A stretch of DNA of 64,000 bases from Erinaceus europaeus (lineage: Eukaryota > Chordata > Mammalia > Eulipotyphla > Erinaceidae), in contig NC_080165.1 in NCBI RefSeq assembly GCF_950295315.1, forward strand, positions 2,746,701 to 2,810,700, read 5' to 3'. Each line of letters starts with the position of its first letter. The first letter of the stretch is position 1. This document shows, one piece after another, positions 20,696 through 31,692 of the stretch. Under the pieces are notes generated by a model. That model was not told the origin of the DNA and searched no databases. It saw only the letters and a list, made by a program, of their open reading frames with translations. The translations under genes were made by a program, and so were the position numbers.

Positions 20696-21714
20696 AAAGA
20701 ATTGTATTACCTCGCGGAGGGGATAGGTAGAGGGTGGGGTAGGGGATAGCTGGGGGGTGGGATAGGATAGGTAGGGGCTGGGAAGGGAGGTTAAGTGGGG
20801 GAGGGGATAGGTAGGTGGGTATATGTAGGGCATGCAGATGATAGGTAGGGGTGGGAGGGGACAGGTAGGGGGTGAGAGGTGATTGGAAAGGGATTGGAGG
20901 GGATGGCTATGTGGTGAGGGATAAGTATGGGTGAGAGGGGATAGGTAGGATTGGAAGTGGATTGGTAGAGGGTGGGTTGGGATAAGTAGAGGTGGGAGAG
21001 AATAGGTAGGGGATGGGAAGGGAGGAAGGTGTCTGAGTGGATAGGTAGGGGTGGGAGTAGATAGGTGTGGGAGGCGATAGGTAGGTGGTGGGTAGGTATA
21101 TGTAGGAGATGGAGGTGACAGGTAGGGCGTGGGAGGGCATAGGTATGAGTGAGACATCATAGGTAAGGGATGGAAGGGGATATAGGTAAGGGGTGGTAGG
21201 GGATAGGTATGAGTGAGAGGTGATAGGTCTGGGATGGGAGTAGATAGGTAGGTGCTGGTATGGGATAGGTAGGGGTGGGAGTTGTTAGGTATGGGGTGTG
21301 TGAGGACATGTATGGAGGAGTGGTAGGCTGTAGGTAGGGTTTGGAGACCATAAGTAGGGGGTGGGAGGTGATATAGTAGGCATGGTATGCGATAGATAGG
21401 GGTGGGAGACAATAGGTAGGGGGGTTGGAGGTGATATGTTTGGGATGGGAGTGGCTAGGTAAAGGGTGGGTGGGGATACCAGTGGGGGGGTGTGGGATAG
21501 GTAGGGAGTGGGAGCAGTTACACTGGGGATAGAGGGAATAGGTATGGTGAGGGAGGGGATAGGTAGGGGTTAGTTGGGGATATGTAAGTGGTGGGAGGGT
21601 ATAGTTACTGGGTGGGAGGGGATAGGTAGGGGTGGGAAGGGGTTGGTAGGGTGTAAAATAAAATAAATAAAATAAAATAAAATAATAACATTTAAAAAAA
21701 GAATTGTATTACCT
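20696..21714 (+). mobile_element. Minisatellite retroposon with 17-bp TSD
   Basis: The 17-bp block AAAGAATTGTATTACCT occurs at 20696-20712 and 21698-21714, bracketing a 985-bp insert (20713-21697). The insert is a G-rich tandem array that ends in an AAAATAAAATAAAT-type tail of about 45 bp. The related LTR near 56056 has a single copy of the target sequence, which shows the empty site. A-rich tail plus TSD is the mark of L1-type target-primed reverse transcription, here carrying mainly tandem-repeat RNA. Confidence 0.75.
20713..21655 (+). repeat. G-rich minisatellite, ~20-bp degenerate unit
   Basis: About 45 diverged units of the form GGGATAGGTAGGGGTGGGAG, with many GGG and GGGG runs on the plus strand. 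A 253-codon minus-strand frame (20651-21412) runs through it and is only a low-complexity Pro/Tyr/Leu/Ser string. Confidence 0.9.
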
Positions 21715-21766
21715 TGCTTCCACAAGTTCCTCGTCTCTCTCCGGCGAAGCTATCCCTAGCCAGGCA

Positions 21767-22085
21767 TCCTTCTTCTCCTTCTCCTTCTCCTTCTCCTTCT
21801 CCTTCTCCTTCTCCTTCTCCTTCTCCTTCTCCTTCTCCTTCTCCTTCTCCTTCTCCTTCTCCTCCTCCTCCTCCTCCTTCTCCTCCTCCTCCTCCTCTTC
21901 CTCCTCCTCCTCCTCCTTCTTCTTCTTCTTCTTCTTCTTCTCCCCTTCTCCTTCTCCTCCTCCTCTTCCTCCTTCTCCTCTTTCTCCTCTTCCCTACCTT
22001 CTCTTCCCCCTCCTCCTACCTCTCTTCCTCTCCATCTTTCTCCTCCTCCCCCATCATTTTTCTTCTTCTTCTTTTTTTTTTTCTT
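21767..22085. repeat. 320-bp polypyrimidine tract, (CTTCTC)n core
   Basis: About 17 CTTCTC hexamers (21767-21868) grade into CTC, CTT and T runs, with almost no purines on the plus strand. The long Ser/Phe and Ser/Pro frames here are repeat artefacts. Confidence 0.95.
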
Positions 22086-22190
22086 TTTCTCCCAGAGAAC
22101 TGCTCTATTCTGTATATGGTGGTGCTTGGGACTGAATCTGGGACCATTAGTATCTCAGGCATGAAAGATTTTTATATAACGCTGTGTGAC
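22086..22190 (-). mobile_element. SINE-C, antisense
   Basis: CTCCCAGAGAACTGCTCTAT, GTATATGGTGGTGCTTGGGA, TGGGACCATTAGTATCTCAG and GCATGAAAGATTTTTATATA. Confidence 0.75.
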
Positions 22191-22469
22191 TTCACCTGCC
22201 AAGGACCAGTTCTAGATAGGAGAATAAAGGGATCCTCCTTTTGTGATTTACCCACCACTGCATAAGAAATTATCCTTTCTGTATAAATTATTTTATGATT
22301 GGAAATGAATTACACCTAATAGTTTGGCAGAGGAAGAGAGTTCATGCTTAAGTGAACATAAACATTTTTAAATATGTGGATGCTATATTTATTTTATATA
22401 AAGGACGGTTTATTGAGAAAACTGAACATGAATTCTTAATGGGATTGTCTATATATAGATATGTATATT

Positions 22470-22676
22470 CTTTTTAAAAGCTTATTATCTTTATTATTTG
22501 CTACAGACAGAAATTGAAAGGGAAGGGGGAGGTAGAGGGGGAGATAGAAAGGCAGAGAGACACCTGTGGTCCTGCTTCACATCCCCCCTCCTCACAGGTG
22601 AGGAATGGGGGCTTGAACCTGAGTGTTCGTGCACTATGACATGTGTGCTCAACCAGGAGAGCCACCACCTGGCCCC
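22470..22676 (-). mobile_element. SINE-B, antisense
   Basis: TTATTATTTGCTACAGACAG, CACCTGTGGTCCTGCTTCAC, GGGGCTTGAACCTGAGTG and AGCCACCACCTGGCCCC. Confidence 0.88.
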
Positions 22677-23295
22677 TAGATATCGTGCACATATAAACTA
22701 CAGGTAACAACAATATGAGTCAACAACAGAAACAAGATAGACAGTGAGATTACAGAAGAGGAATTTGGATAGCTTAGAATAGTCTCGAGGCATAAGACCT
22801 AACCAGATTAATTTTTCATGACTTTAAAGAGTCTGTGAATACAAGGTTTATATAATGGAGACATTGATGTGATTCCTGGTTTTCAAATGGCTCATATTGG
22901 CCACTTTAGCCCTTGACTAAACATCCTGGAAAAATCCTATCACATGCACACAATTAGAAAAATAAATAAAATAAATGTCAAGGATAACCTGAAGCCCTTT
23001 CATGAGTTCAGAACTACCTCTAAACACCGCAACACAGTATTGGGTGACTGGACTGCAGTAAGTACTTCTGTGTACATAGGATTGGGATTTCATTTCCCCT
23101 CCCAAACTTGCCTCGCCTCCAGATAGCATGGAGTTGCTGCAGGGAAGTGAAGAGACACAGAGACTCGTGTCCTGACAACATGCCCAAGCCAAAAGCACTT
23201 CATTGTAATATGTGGTTCTTTTCTTTTTTCTTTTTCTCAATTCTTTTCTTCTGTTGAGTGTGCCTCTGATAACAATGTGGATAAAATACTGTTTC
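22677..23295. other. Unique sequence
   Basis: No repeat or exon recognised; a 107-codon minus frame (22917-23240) has no recognisable features. Confidence 0.4.
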
Positions 23296-23496
23296 TTTAA
23301 AAAAATATATTAGTGACTTGATAATGATTACCAAGACTGTAAAATCACAGGGGTACAATTCCACACAGTTCCCAGCAACAGAGTTCTGTGTTCCATGCCC
23401 TCCATTGGAAGCTTCCCTACTTTTATCCCTCTGGGAGTGTGGACCCAACTTCTTTATGGGGTGCAGAAGATGGGAGTTCTGGCTTCTGTCATTGAA
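23296..23496 (-). mobile_element. R1 3' end, antisense, short
   Basis: CTTGATAATGATTACCAAGA, CCATGCCCTCCATTGGAAGC, CCCTCTGGGAGTGTGGACCC and TGCAGAAGATGGGAGTTCTG. Truncated after about 200 bp. Belongs to the R1 subfamily shared with 16240 and 56665. Confidence 0.8.
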
Positions 23497-24033
23497 GAAA
23501 GGCCTGTTTCTATTACTACATCTGAGGAGCTTTTACCAGGTATCATTTCCAGTGACCAATGACAGACTGTTAGTCTTGATATGTATTCCCTTCTGTATCC
23601 AAGACCATCTGTGCACTACCAGCAAACCAACTTAAAACTTTGGTTCACTTTTTCCTGTTTTCCTTTTGATACTGTATGTCTCAAAGTTTATATACATGGT
23701 TTCATGGTGTGCTTCTCCCACAAATTCTAGCTTCTTCCTCGTGTATCATGTTTAATCTGAAAAAGAAAAAAAAAGAATATGTGGTGTTTGGATTTCTAAA
23801 AAGTCTGATACTCTCTTATCCTGTTGACTCTACCTCTGAGCTCCTTTTCACTCAAAACCTCTGCTTTATTTCCATATAGACCATGTTCTTCATTATTGCA
23901 CCATCCAAATTTGCTAGTCACCAAAAGGAATCTCACACCACCATAAATCTCACGAATTTCTCATATTGCTTCAATGTCAGTGTTATCTTTGGACAACTCT
24001 GCATCACCCTCACCATAGACTACATCTTCACAA
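23497..24033. other. Unique sequence
   Basis: No repeat or exon recognised. Confidence 0.4.
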
Positions 24034-24318
24034 GAGTTGGGAGGTAACTCAGCAGCTTAAGCTCATGTGGCACAAAACACAAGGACCAGCATAAGGATCC
24101 CGGTTCTAGGCCCCAGCTCCCCACCTGCAGGGGAGTCGCTTCACAGGCGGTGAAGCAGGTCTGCAGGTGTCTGTCTTTCTCTCCCCCTCTCTGTCTTCCC
24201 CTGCTCTCTCCATATCTCTCTGTCCTTTCCAACAACAGCGATATAAATAACAACCATTATTACTACAACAACAACAACAACAAAAGGGCAACCAAAGGGA
24301 ATAAATAAATAAATATTT
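24034..24318 (+). mobile_element. SINE-A
   Basis: GAGTTGGGAGGTAACTCAGC head, GGATCCCGGTTCTAGGCCCC B-box area, CACCTGCAGGGGAGTCGCTT, AACAACAAAAGGGCAACC and ATAAATAAATAAATA tail. ATCTTCAC flanks both sides (about 24022 and 24333), a likely partial TSD. Confidence 0.95.
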
Positions 24319-24358
24319 TTTTAAAAGAATATATCTTCACTTCAGAGTTCTTTATGCC

Positions 24359-24690
24359 TGTTGGTATGCTTCTAAATTCTGCTTCTAAGACCCCTTCTGT
24401 TGCATTGCTTGACGTTGTGGTCTATTTACATAATCATTGTTTTCATTGGTTTAATCCCCATTGGTTCACACTATTTTCCTTCTCCCCACCCCCTATCGTA
24501 AGTACTTCCTCTTCCTGACACTTCCTCCTCAGGAGATATAAAAGACAGGGCTTTCTAATGAAGAGAATTAGAAGAGATTAGATTGTTGTACTGCATCCCC
24601 GCTCATCAATAAAGATTGAACTGCATTCCCAGCTCAGCCACGAGTCCCTGGTCATCTCTCTACCGCCCATGAAGCTAGCCCAGCCCAGCA
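24359..24690 (+). mobile_element. ERV LTR (family E), solo
   Basis: Starts TGTTGGTATGCTTC, has GATATAAAAGACAGG as TATA box (24537-24544), an AATAAA at 24607-24612 and ends CCCAGCCCAGCA. ATGCC lies just outside both ends (24354-24358 and 24691-24695), a probable 5-bp TSD. Confidence 0.85.
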
Positions 24691-25259
24691 ATGCCTGCAC
24701 TGTCTATGGCCATCTTGGATTGTCTGGGTAGTATCTGCAATCTCCAGGGCGTCCACCATCCAGCCTCTACAGCGACTGGTATTTGAGCAATATTAACAAT
24801 AAGGGGTTCTCTAGTGTAAATGCCTTGTTTATTCTAGCCTCAAAATAAATTATACATCGTCACCCTCCCTTTTTATAGGAGGAAACTAAGGAGGTAGACT
24901 GACTAAGCATAGTCTAGTCTTAAGACACAGAGTATTTTTTTAGAGAATAATTTCTCCCCTCTTTTTTATTAAGAAAGCTGTCAATTCATTTCAGTGTCAT
25001 TTCTTTAAATCTCCGAGGGCAATTATTAGGAAAAGGTATAGTAATCAGATCTTTTAGCTTTATTTTCAGCTCCTTTCTAATGTGAGTGTTTTTCTATCAC
25101 TGAATGAATTATTTTCCAGGGAAACAAAATCACTCTATTCTGAGCCACTGAGGTGAAAGGTCCTGGAACGTGTCCAAAATATTCCTTGTGGGAGGCGCAT
25201 GGGTAGGTCAATGATTGGTGAAATAGTTTTGGCCTGAGGGAATCACCACCTTCACAGTG
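24691..25259. other. Unique sequence
   Basis: No repeat or exon recognised. Confidence 0.4.
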
Positions 25260-25610
25260 AACCAGATAAATAAAACTTGAGCTGTATACTCAACTGAACA
25301 TTATGGTGCAATTTTTCAAAAGAAGATACTTTGTCCTTTGAAACAAAATGGATAGGTTTGGAGGTGATTATACTGAGTGTAGTAAGGAGGTAAAAGATGA
25401 ATGCCAAGTGGTTTCATTCATGGGTGGAAGATAGAGAACTGAAACACGAAAGCAAAAGGCACTGGCCTGTGGGAATACAGTGTTGCTGGAGGGCAGGGGC
25501 ACAGAACATCAGTAACCTAACCGGTATCACGAGGAACCACACTGCTGTGGTTCTGTGACCTGGTCACCCACCAGGACATCCCTGATAAAAATTAAAAAGA
25601 AAAAAAATAT
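25260..25610 (+). mobile_element. L1-like 3' end
   Basis: CATTATGGTGCAATTTTTCA, AAAATGGATAGGTTTGGAGG, CTGAGTGTAGTAAGGAGG and GAACTGAAACACGAAAGCAA follow the layout of L1 3' ends. It closes with an AATTAAAAAGAAAAAAAA tail. Diverged. Confidence 0.55.
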
Positions 25611-25709
25611 CATTACTCTTGATCAAGTGCACTCTTTGGTGAGTAGGATAGCCATCCCCTTGATGAAGCAGTGAGATCAAAGAAAGTCTCTAAAGTTCAA
25701 TGACAACTG

Positions 25710-26009
25710 CCCTTCTAGCTTCGCAGGCAGGAGAGAGACAACCAGGGACTCATGGCTGACTGGGATGTAGTTCAATCTTTATTGAGCGGAAATGCAGTGT
25801 GATCTAGTTATCTCTAATCACAATCCTGTCCTTATATATCTCCTGAGGCGGAAATGTCAGGAAGAGGAAGTACGTAGGATAGGGGGTGGGGAGAAAAAAA
25901 CAGTGAGGATTAAACCAGTGCGGGCAAAACAACGATTATGTAAATAGAACATAATGCAAGCAATGCAACAGAAGGGGTCTTAGATGCAGAATTTAGAAGC
26001 AGACCAACA
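25710..26009 (-). mobile_element. ERV LTR (family E), antisense
   Basis: The reverse complement starts TGTTGGTCTGCTTC and ends CTAGAAGGGCA. The polyadenylation signal complement TTTATT is at 25778-25783 and a TATA-like CTTATATATC lies near 25831. GACAAC (25704-25709) and GACACC (26010-26015) form an imperfect 6-bp TSD. Confidence 0.85.
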
Positions 26010-26228
26010 GACACCTTCAAGATCATGGTGATGAAAGCCTGCATGGATAATGAAAGAATAAGCATCCAAGATGATATTAAGATTAGCAAGCTACTTGGAC
26101 TGTAGCAGCCTGGACAACTAGTATGGAAGGTGCTAGAAACTAGAAAAGGAGAGGCAGGCAGGCACAGAGGTAGTGTCCTGACTAGAATGCTCATGGGACT
26201 GAATGATGACTTAGAAAAAACAGGTTTA

Positions 26229-26525
26229 AGGAGTCGGGATGTAGTGTAGTGGGTTAAGTGCAGGTGGCACAAAGCGCAAGGACCGGTGGGTGTAAGGATC
26301 CCGGTTCGAGCCCCCGGCTCCCCACCTGCAGGGGAGTCGCTTCACAGGCAGTGAAGCAGGTCTGCAGGTGTCTGTCTTTCTCTCCCCCTCTCTGTCTTCC
26401 CCTCCTCTCTCCATTTCTCTCTGTCCTATCCAACAACAACGACAACAATAATAACTACAACAATAAAACAACAAGGGCAACAAAAGGGAATAAATAGATA
26501 AAATAAATATTAAAAAAAGAAAAAG
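26229..26525 (+). mobile_element. SINE-A
   Basis: AGGAGTCGGGATGTAGTGTAG head, CCCGGTTCGAGCCCC B box, full body and AACAAGGGCAACAAAAGGG tail. AAAAACAGGTTTA and AAAAAGCAGGTTTA at the two sides are a TSD with small changes. Confidence 0.95.
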
Positions 26526-26584
26526 AAAAAGCAGGTTTAGTGGTGTTTTTATTCTTCCTCTCTTTCGGGGTATCTCTCTCTCTC

Positions 26585-27275
26585 TGGCAGGGTTATCTCC
26601 AGGGAAAAGGTAACGGGCTGGTTCTTTCTCGCTCACGACATGAAGTAAAAGACACCAGGGGACTCTTAGCGTGCCTAGAATCTGAGTCCTAGAATCCCAG
26701 AATCCTAGAGTCCATTTATTAGCAAAGTGGACATGAGTTAAATAGAAAAGCAATGGAGGTAATTATTGTTGAAATATGTCAGAAATTACAGGTTTCTTAA
26801 CGGTCAGCATGCCCCTAAGGTAGGGGGCTGGTATGACAGGAATTGATGAGATACAAGACAGTTATTTTCCATGACACAAGCAACTTAATTATCCAAAGGT
26901 ATTTGAGAGAAGCATAGGGGTTAAACCCGTAGGGTGAGACAGAGAGAAGATGGATATCAAAAGGCCATATAGTTTGGCATTTCTCGTCTGGGGTCTGAGG
27001 TGTGTGATGAAGTGTGTGATAAGGTGTGTTCTTCTGTGATCAGAAGGTGACTTTGAATAAGTGAGTCTGCGGCCATGTGGCCTGCAGTTAATGGAGGGAA
27101 GTACTGTGGTATCTGTGGGCCTGAGAGTCAAGAAGGAAAGAACCAAGTCAGAGTTTCCCCCTTTATGCTCACCTCGGTTGAGAGAGACTCACCAAGAGGT
27201 TATCTTCTCAGACCTCCATCCAAAGATGGGGATGGTTCTCCCTAAGCTCTATCAGGCTCACACATGTTCCCAACA
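26585..27275 (-). mobile_element. ERV LTR (family C), antisense
   Basis: The reverse complement starts TGTTGGGAACATGTGTGAGC, similar to the LTRs at 17118 and 62683, and shares AGCTTAGGGAGAAC and GACCTCCATC blocks with them. The left end is placed at TGGCAGGG because TCTCTC precedes it and CCTCTC follows the right end. That boundary lies in a CT repeat and is uncertain. Confidence 0.75.
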
Positions 27276-27515
27276 CCTCTCAGATTCCCACCACCCGATC
27301 TCCATATCCCACCCCCTCCCCTGATAGCTTTCCCATTCTTTATCCCTCTGGGAGTATGGACCCAGGGTCATTGTGGGATGCAGAAGGTGGAAGGTCTGGC
27401 TTCTGTCATTGCTTCCCCGCTGAACATGGACATTGACAGGTGGATCCACACTCCCAGCCTGTCTCTCTCTTTCCCTAGTGGGGCAGGGCTCTGGGGAGTG
27501 GGGCTCCAGTTTCTT
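27276..27515 (-). mobile_element. R1 fragment, antisense
   Basis: ATCTCCATATCCCACCCCCT, CCCTCTGGGAGTATGGACCC, TTCCCCGCTGAACATGGAC and GGGGCAGGGCTCTGGGGAG. It lacks the tail-side part, which would be expected on the other side of the LTR but is not there. Confidence 0.85.
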
Positions 27516-29064
27516 TACAGTTGCAAATCACATGTGTTTGTATCATGTCTCCTCCGTGTATGTAATAAGAACAGACACAAACCCATGCACTGTCACTCAT
27601 TTTGTTTGATGAGATATATAATTGGCTCATATTGCATTGCAACTATAATCTTTCCTTCCTTTTATGTTTTGCTTATCAAAATACATAAATCATATTTTTG
27701 TCTAAGCATATTGCAAATACAAATATCCTTAAGTGTTTTAGTATTTGCCATGTTTATGAGAAAGGAGTAAAACTGAATCCTAATCGCACTTACTTTTCTA
27801 GCTCTCCTTATACTCTAGATGAAGTTGTATTACTAGTCAGTGGAAACAGATGCCTTTTAATGTTAAATAAACTCATTCCTAACCTGTCTGTTAGGGTCTT
27901 AACTTCCCTTGTGGAACTAAGAAGGGAAAGGTGGCACTTCACAAAGAACAAGCATGGGAGGAAGTGACATGAGGACAAGGCAGTATGGTGACTTCAAACT
28001 TCTATTCAGTGACAAATATTGGAGCTTCTCTTTCTGAAATTTTTTGTTTGTTTGTTTGTTTTAAGGAATACTTATCCAGATAATGACTGGGTCAAGGAAA
28101 CATAAATAGATAAAATGAAGGTGTTTTGTCCCTTTGCCTCTTTAATCTGAAAGTGTTTTGCAGATGAAGTGTCCACTGTGCCCCTGTGCCTAGACCCAGG
28201 TTCATGAATAGGCTGAGCTGCAAGGAAAGAGCTGATTCACAGGGTGCTCCTACTGTCCCTGGAATCCACTGGAATTCAGCTGGGAATGAGCACTGACACT
28301 CCACCTAGAGGCTCTTCTGTATGACTGCAGATCCTTGTTTGACTGGAATAAACCTGGTTTTCACTGAGCATTCTTACAAGCCCCCTGCTTTAGTTTACAC
28401 ACTCACTTAGTGCCCATAGTCCCAGTAGGGGCAACAATTCTTGAATCTTTGCACACCCAACGGAAAATGTCAGGGTTACCCAAGCTCAAGCTAGAGAAAA
28501 GAAAATTAGCTCTACTAGGACAGGAGTGCCAAACAAAAGCAGCAGACTAACTCTCTATATTTTTTTCTCAGGATCATTGAGCCTGGCATTCTAAACAAAC
28601 AAACAATACAATAGAGATAGCTACAACATCCTTAACTAAACAGAAAAATAAAGGAGACTGGTATCAACAATAAATTGCGAGAGTCCCCAGTTACTCTTGG
28701 CTTCTAGGACCTAAGGACTCTGTAAAGTTTCCTTACAAGACAGAAAGAGATACAGGGATTTCTCTGCCTTAAAGATACTCCCACACTGAGTTCAATTGTG
28801 ATGTCTCTGCATTCTAGGCCTTTACTGCAAGAGCAAATGAAAATGCAATCTGAGGGGAGTGAAAGACCTGGAAAACCCCACAGTGTTAGTAAGTTAGGTC
28901 TTACAAAAAAAAAAAAAAAGGAACATTCCAGCAAGCTCCAGCCAATCAGGTTGACTCTAAGAAACAGCACAGAAAGGTAAGTGCACTTCCAGGTTCATAT
29001 CTTTGTGATCTTCCTTTATTGGCTACTTGACTCATGGGGAGAAGTAAATTTTTCTTGTGTCTTT

Positions 29065-29108
<44 letters not shown>

Positions 29109-29439
29109 TCATGATCTACAAGTTACTGAGACTAACTGATTTAACTCACCAGAGTTTTAATTACAAGGCAACACAATTATTCACATTCTGCTACATAGAA
29201 TGGTGATACAGCCTGACTGAACCCACTGGGCTGGGGTTGTGTGGCCCGAATCTTGTATTCTCGTGGCTCCATGGAGATGAAAGACTGACCAGATGCTCTA
29301 ATAGCATGGTTTCTTTCTTTTTTTTTTCCTTATCTTTTCTTTCTTTCTTTCTTTCTTTTTTTCCTTCTTTCTTTTTCTTTTCTTACTAAAAAAGTAATTA
29401 AACCTTACAGACAAATGCAGTGTTTTGACCTCAAACACT
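27516..29439. other. Mostly unique sequence
   Basis: Contains a TTTG tract (28049-28063), a CTTT array (29061-29110) and a CT-rich patch (29319-29385). An 89-codon frame at 27698-27967 and others have no recognisable domain. AATAAACCTGGTTTTCACTG near 28349 resembles a polyadenylation region but I cannot assign it. Confidence 0.4.
29061..29110. repeat. (CTTT)n
   Basis: About 12 CTTT units. Confidence 0.93.
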
Positions 29440-29680
29440 TAACACAGTAAAGTGCAAGGACTGGCGTGAGGATCCCGGTTCAGATTCAGACCCCAGCTCC
29501 CCACCTACAGGGGAGTCGCTTCACAGGCGGTGAAGCAGGTCTGCAGGTGTCTGTCTTTCTCTCCCCCTCTCTGTCTTCCCCTCCTGTCTCCATTTCTCTC
29601 TATCCTATCCAACAACAAGGACATCAGTAACAACAATAATAAAACAACAAGGGCAACAAAGGGGAATAAATTTTTAAAAT
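29440..29680 (+). mobile_element. SINE-A, 5' truncated
   Basis: Starts within the element near CACTTAACACAGTAAAGTGC. The B-box area is disturbed (GGTTCAGATTCAGACCCC), followed by CACCTACAGGGGAGTCGC, the CT-rich body and AACAAGGGCAACAAAGGGG. Confidence 0.88.
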
Positions 29681-30376
29681 CGCTTACATTATTTATACAA
29701 TTATTCTAAAGTTGTATCAAAATGAATCTTTTATTTTTTTTCTGTACAGTTTAGAATGAGTTTTACCAAATCTACAAAATCTGTCTTCAAAACAAAGGAG
29801 TACCACACATGTATGTTATAACAACAAAGAGAGCACTCACAGTATTGTCTGTGTCAACAAATGGTCTGCATGTCCTGCCTCCACACAGAGCAGCCTGTTC
29901 TGCACTGATTTCCAAAGCAGAGGCTCAACATCAACAAAAGAAAAGTTTTAGGAAGAGGGCAGAATGTGTCGCTGCGTTCAGTTGCCATGCTGAGATCCTT
30001 GGCCTTGTTTTGTTTATCCATGAAATTCTCTGAATCTCCTGCAGGAAACAGGCAGTAGGACCTAGGATGATTTTGGAAATTGATGTGACTTGCTTTTCCT
30101 GTCAGAGAGGAGAACTACAATAGCAGATGCGATATCTGTTGGGACTACTTAGTTTCGACTGTGAAGAAATGGCAACAAAAGAAGATACAGGAGATTCGCC
30201 CATTTAACACAGTTTTAGGTACAGACATGATTGACTGTCAAGGTATCAAGATGCATGACGCAGTTCTAGGACTAACCTGTCTTGCATTACTGAAACAAAA
30301 GACCCACCAGGCGTAATGCTCACCTCTAACGGGTCAGCAGGTATCTTAGGTTTTCCTACTGAAAATGCATAAACCA
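29681..30376. other. Unique sequence
   Basis: No repeat or exon recognised. Confidence 0.4.
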
Positions 30377-30660
30377 GGGGGTCGGAAGGTAGCGCAACGG
30401 GTTAAGTGCACACGGCGCAAAGCGCAAGGTTCCTGGTTCGAGCCCCGGCCTCCCCACCTGCCAGGGGTTGCTTCACAAGCGGTGAAGCAGGTCTGCAGGT
30501 ATCAATCTTTCTCTCCCCCTCTCTATCTTCCTCTCCTTTCTTCATTTCTCTCTGTCCTACCCAGCAACAATGACGTCAATAACAACAATAATGACTACAG
30601 CAACAAAAAAAAAAACAACCAGGGCAACAAAAAGGAAAATAAATGAAAAGTATTTATATA
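30377..30660 (+). mobile_element. SINE-A
   Basis: GGGGTCGGAAGGTAGCGCAAC head with intact A box, CCTGGTTCGAGCCCC B box and complete body. GAAAATGCATAAACC before and GAAAATGTATAACCC after the AAAG array form a TSD, so the microsatellite grew from this SINE's own tail. Confidence 0.95.
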
Positions 30661-30663
30661 TTA

Positions 30664-30664
30664 A

Positions 30665-30725
<61 letters not shown>

Positions 30726-30741
30726 GGAAAGAAAGAAAGAA
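30664..30741. repeat. (AAAG)n array in SINE tail
   Basis: About 19 AAAG units with two AAGG interruptions, lying inside the SINE's target-site duplication. Confidence 0.93.
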
Positions 30742-30755
30742 AATGTATAACCCCA

Positions 30756-31692
30756 GAAGAACCTACTCCTGGGCAGTTATAACAATGGAGGCGCTCAGGT
30801 CCACCCAAAAAAAGCTGAACTGACCACTGGGGCATGTTAGCAAACCCTTCATTTGCACATACATTAAACCTTTGGGAAGAATGACTGTAAAATATTGTGT
30901 CCTTATGTCCTTGATGTAAAACATCAGAGAAAGGAAATGTGCTTGCTCTGCTGTCTGGTGGGATGATGAGGTTTGTGAAGACAGTGTTTCGTTCCTAACG
31001 TGTAGAGCCTGGGTTTAGGGAAGGTTGTTCTCCATCAGTCATTCTGAAATTGATGGGCAAACATTGCCTTCAAGAGGGGAAATTTCTGTTTCTGAGATGA
31101 CCCCCGCAGTTGTTGCCTCCTTAAAAACCGGTACGTTTGTGGGAAGGACTCTGCCGCTGTGGTGTGACCTGCGGCTGCTGTGAAATGTGTCTCTTGTGAA
31201 ATGTGTTTTGCTGCTATTCAGGGCATCCACACAGTTCTGCTCTTCCTTTCCCTTTGTTGTTGTTGCTTTTGTTGTTGTTGTTGCTCCGCCGCTGTAATAC
31301 TAAGCAATTCAGTGTGCAATTCTAAAAGAATCATTCGCAACAGATAACTGCCTTAGTCCCATTTGAGAAAAATACCCTAAGTATACTCACTTATCCCCCC
31401 ACCTCCCCTTCCCAAGAAAAGCTACAAGATAGAAAGCACCTCAAAAGTTATTTTCTCTAGGAATCACTCACACACAGATTTCAGGAGCGCTTTTGGCAGA
31501 GGCAAATACTTAGAATATGAAGGTCAGCAAGCAGCTCTCTGAAGTCAGCGAAAGCAGGACACCCTGAACCTACTCTTCTCAGACCAGGAGCACATGGCGT
31601 TGGAATTGCAGATGTTATTTTACTTTGTGACCGCTAGACAAAGGACTAGGAAGCAAAACTAGAAGCTGGTTCTTTCGAGAAATACGTAACTG
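30756..31692. other. Unique sequence
   Basis: A TTG-rich run at 31255-31290 is the only simple repeat. No gene recognised. Confidence 0.4.

Larger units (their letters stand above)
20280..21766 (+). mobile_element. ERV LTR (family B) split by a minisatellite insert
   Basis: Begins TGTCCAGCC, has a TATA-like CCCTATAAAGCC near 20520, an AATAAA at 20693-20698 and U5 sequence ACAAGTTCCTCGTCTCTCTC, and ends GCCAGGCA. Flanks TTCTTC (20274-20279) and TCCTTC (21767-21772) could be a 6-bp TSD with one mismatch, but both lie in pyrimidine repeats. Without the 985-bp insert the LTR is about 500 bp, close to the related copy at 55703-56123. Confidence 0.8.

Noticed and set aside
21704..22265. Ser/Phe- and Ser/Pro-rich frames (143 and 183 codons)
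   Set aside because: Low-complexity translation of the pyrimidine tract plus SINE-C.
24359..26009. A provirus bounded by the two family E LTRs
   Set aside because: The LTRs are in opposite orientation, have different TSDs, and the 1 kb between them shows no PBS, PPT or retroviral frame.
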